A program made the position numbers and the translations under genes. Shown here piece by piece: positions 5,466 through 6,350 of a stretch of 6,350 bases of DNA (positions are counted from its first letter, which is position 1; every line of letters starts with the position of its first letter). The notes under the pieces were generated by a model that was given only the letters and a program-made list of their open reading frames with translations, searched no databases and was not told where the DNA came from. Origin of the DNA: Bacillota bacterium (GTDB taxonomy: Bacteria; Bacillota_E; JAJZYS01; JAILZS01); contig JAKASY010000124.1 of NCBI GenBank assembly GCA_021817625.1, positions 1 through 6,350 on the forward strand, read 5' to 3'.

Positions 5466-6212
5466 TTGGCAAGCGACACGACGGCCGACGTCACCATCCG
5501 CGCCCTCTCTGCGCCCGACGAGATGCGCGCGGTCGTCGACCTGCAGTACGAGACGTGGGGGCCGGAGGACTCGACGCCGGCCAACCAGCTCCTGATCTCC
5601 GCCAAGAGCGGCGGACACGTCCTGGGCGCGTTCGCCCAGGGGCAGCTGGTCGCCTTCGCCTACGCCTTCCCGGCCGTCCTGCCCGGGCGGCCGCCGTGGC
5701 TCGCCTCCCACATGCTCGCCACGCGCAAGGGATACGAGGGCCGGGGCGTGGGCCGCCTGCTCAAGTGGCGCCAGAGGGAGTGGGCGCTCGAGCGCGGCTT
5801 CGAGCGCATCACGTGGACGTTCGACCCGCTCGAGGCGCGCAACTGCCACCTGAACCTGAATGTGCTCGGGGCGGTGGCGGCGGAGTACATGGTCGACTGC
5901 TACGGCACCATGCAGGACAGACTCAACTTCGGCCTGCCGTCGGACCGCTTCATGGCGCACTGGGAGCTCAGGAGCGCGCGCGTCGAGGCCGCGGTCCGCG
6001 GCGAGGCGCCGGGCGGGGTGCCGGAGGAGGCGGTGCGCGTCGCCATCGCGCGCGACTTCCAGGCGCTCAAGAAGCAGGGCATGGACCTCGCCCTGACCGA
6101 GCGGCTGCGCGTCCGCAAGGAGCTCCAGCCGCTGATCGAGGCGGGCGGCCGGGTGGTCGGATACGACCGGGCGGCCTCGGAGCTGCTCGTGGCGGCCGTG
6201 CCCACGGCGTAG
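5466..6212 (+). CDS. GNAT acyltransferase of the COG3375 type, probable N-succinyltransferase partner of NSAR
   Basis: A 248-residue cytoplasmic acyl-CoA-dependent N-acyltransferase. The GNAT fold spans about residues 9-165. Beta strands near DVTIRAL (8-14) and HVLGAFAQGQLVAFAYAFP (51-69) lead to SHMLATRKGYEGRGVGRLLKW (81-101), whose GRGVG is the acyl-CoA pyrophosphate loop. WTFDPLEARNCHLNLNVLGAVA (117-138), CYGTMQDRLNFGLPSDRF (145-162) and the ensuing W166 strongly resemble GNAT proteins encoded beside NSAR in Geobacillus, where the partner uses succinyl-CoA to acylate D-amino acids. A helical, charged C-terminal region (167-248) completes it. It starts 23 nt after the NSAR-type gene, so the two are probably cotranscribed, and a terminator follows. 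Acyl donor and acceptor are inferred from family and context; simple acetylation is an alternative. Confidence 0.88.
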   Translation: MASDTTADVTIRALSAPDEMRAVVDLQYETWGPEDSTPANQLLISAKSGGHVLGAFAQGQLVAFAYAFPAVLPGRPPWLASHMLATRKGYEGRGVGRLLKWRQREWALERGFERITWTFDPLEARNCHLNLNVLGAVAAEYMVDCYGTMQDRLNFGLPSDRFMAHWELRSARVEAAVRGEAPGGVPEEAVRVAIARDFQALKKQGMDLALTERLRVRKELQPLIEAGGRVVGYDRAASELLVAAVPTA

Positions 6213-6308
6213 CGCGGCGCCGCCAGCTGCGGCGGCCGCCGCCCGTCGCTCCGGAGGTCCCCTGGCACGGCCGAGATCGTGGGCGCGTCTGGCGCCGGCA
6301 CGGATAGA

Positions 6309-6348
6309 GGCGGCCGCCTGCGCGCGCGCAGGCGGCCGCCGCCGTTTT
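6309..6348 (+). terminator. Intrinsic terminator of the NSAR-GNAT unit
   Basis: Arms 6309-6323 and 6326-6340 are perfectly complementary (15 bp each), making a 32-bp perfect palindrome whose middle is alternating GC; the real loop is probably 4 to 6 nt. GCCG and then TTTT (6345-6348) follow, 104 nt or less after the GNAT stop. Stem strength is exceptional while the T-run is short and offset by 4 nt. No A-run precedes it, so it acts mainly on + strand transcripts. Confidence 0.8.
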
Positions 6349-6350
6349 GT

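Overview
The window is very GC-rich (about 70% or more by eye) and comes from a bacterium that uses strong Shine-Dalgarno sites and frequent GTG or TTG starts. All seven supported genes lie on the + strand. The gene families, the start-codon habits and the pairing of an N-succinylamino-acid-racemase-type enzyme with a COG3375-type GNAT protein suggest a high-GC, Firmicutes-like lineage of the Thermaerobacter, Sulfobacillus or Symbiobacterium kind. Chloroflexota, Actinobacteriota or Deinococcota cannot be excluded from sequence alone.

Region 1 (1-4140) is a self-contained metal-uptake operon. A short promoter region carries a perfect Fur-type 7-1-7 palindrome (33-49) that overlaps a second dyad (22-37). 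It is followed by a Fur/Zur-family repressor, a cluster A-I (ZnuA/TroA-type) substrate-binding protein, an ATPase, and two different ABC-3 family permeases. The genes are almost fused: a 1-nt gap, a 4-nt GTGA overlap, a 21-nt gap and a 4-nt ATGA overlap. The repressor, when metal-loaded, probably binds its own operator and controls its own gene and the transporter. The metal is most likely zinc or manganese. The two-permease layout resembles TroABCD/MntABCD, while the histidine-rich tails on the ATPase and second permease lean toward zinc.

Region 2 (4141-4332) is a 192-bp gap. It holds a GC-rich imperfect hairpin, an AT-richer patch with a short direct repeat, and a leader able to form alternative hairpins just upstream of a strong ribosome binding site.

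Region 3 (4333-6212) is a two-gene unit. The first gene is an enolase-superfamily enzyme of the o-succinylbenzoate synthase / N-succinylamino acid racemase (OSBS/NSAR) group, with all catalytic residues and the Arg linked to racemase activity. The second is a GNAT acyltransferase of the type found beside NSAR in Geobacillus. Together they resemble the first two steps of a D- to L-amino acid conversion route (N-succinylation, then racemisation). The expected third enzyme, an L-desuccinylase, is not in the window. The unit is closed by a strong intrinsic terminator (6309-6348) built on a perfect 32-bp palindrome.

No RNA gene, mobile element or CRISPR array was seen.
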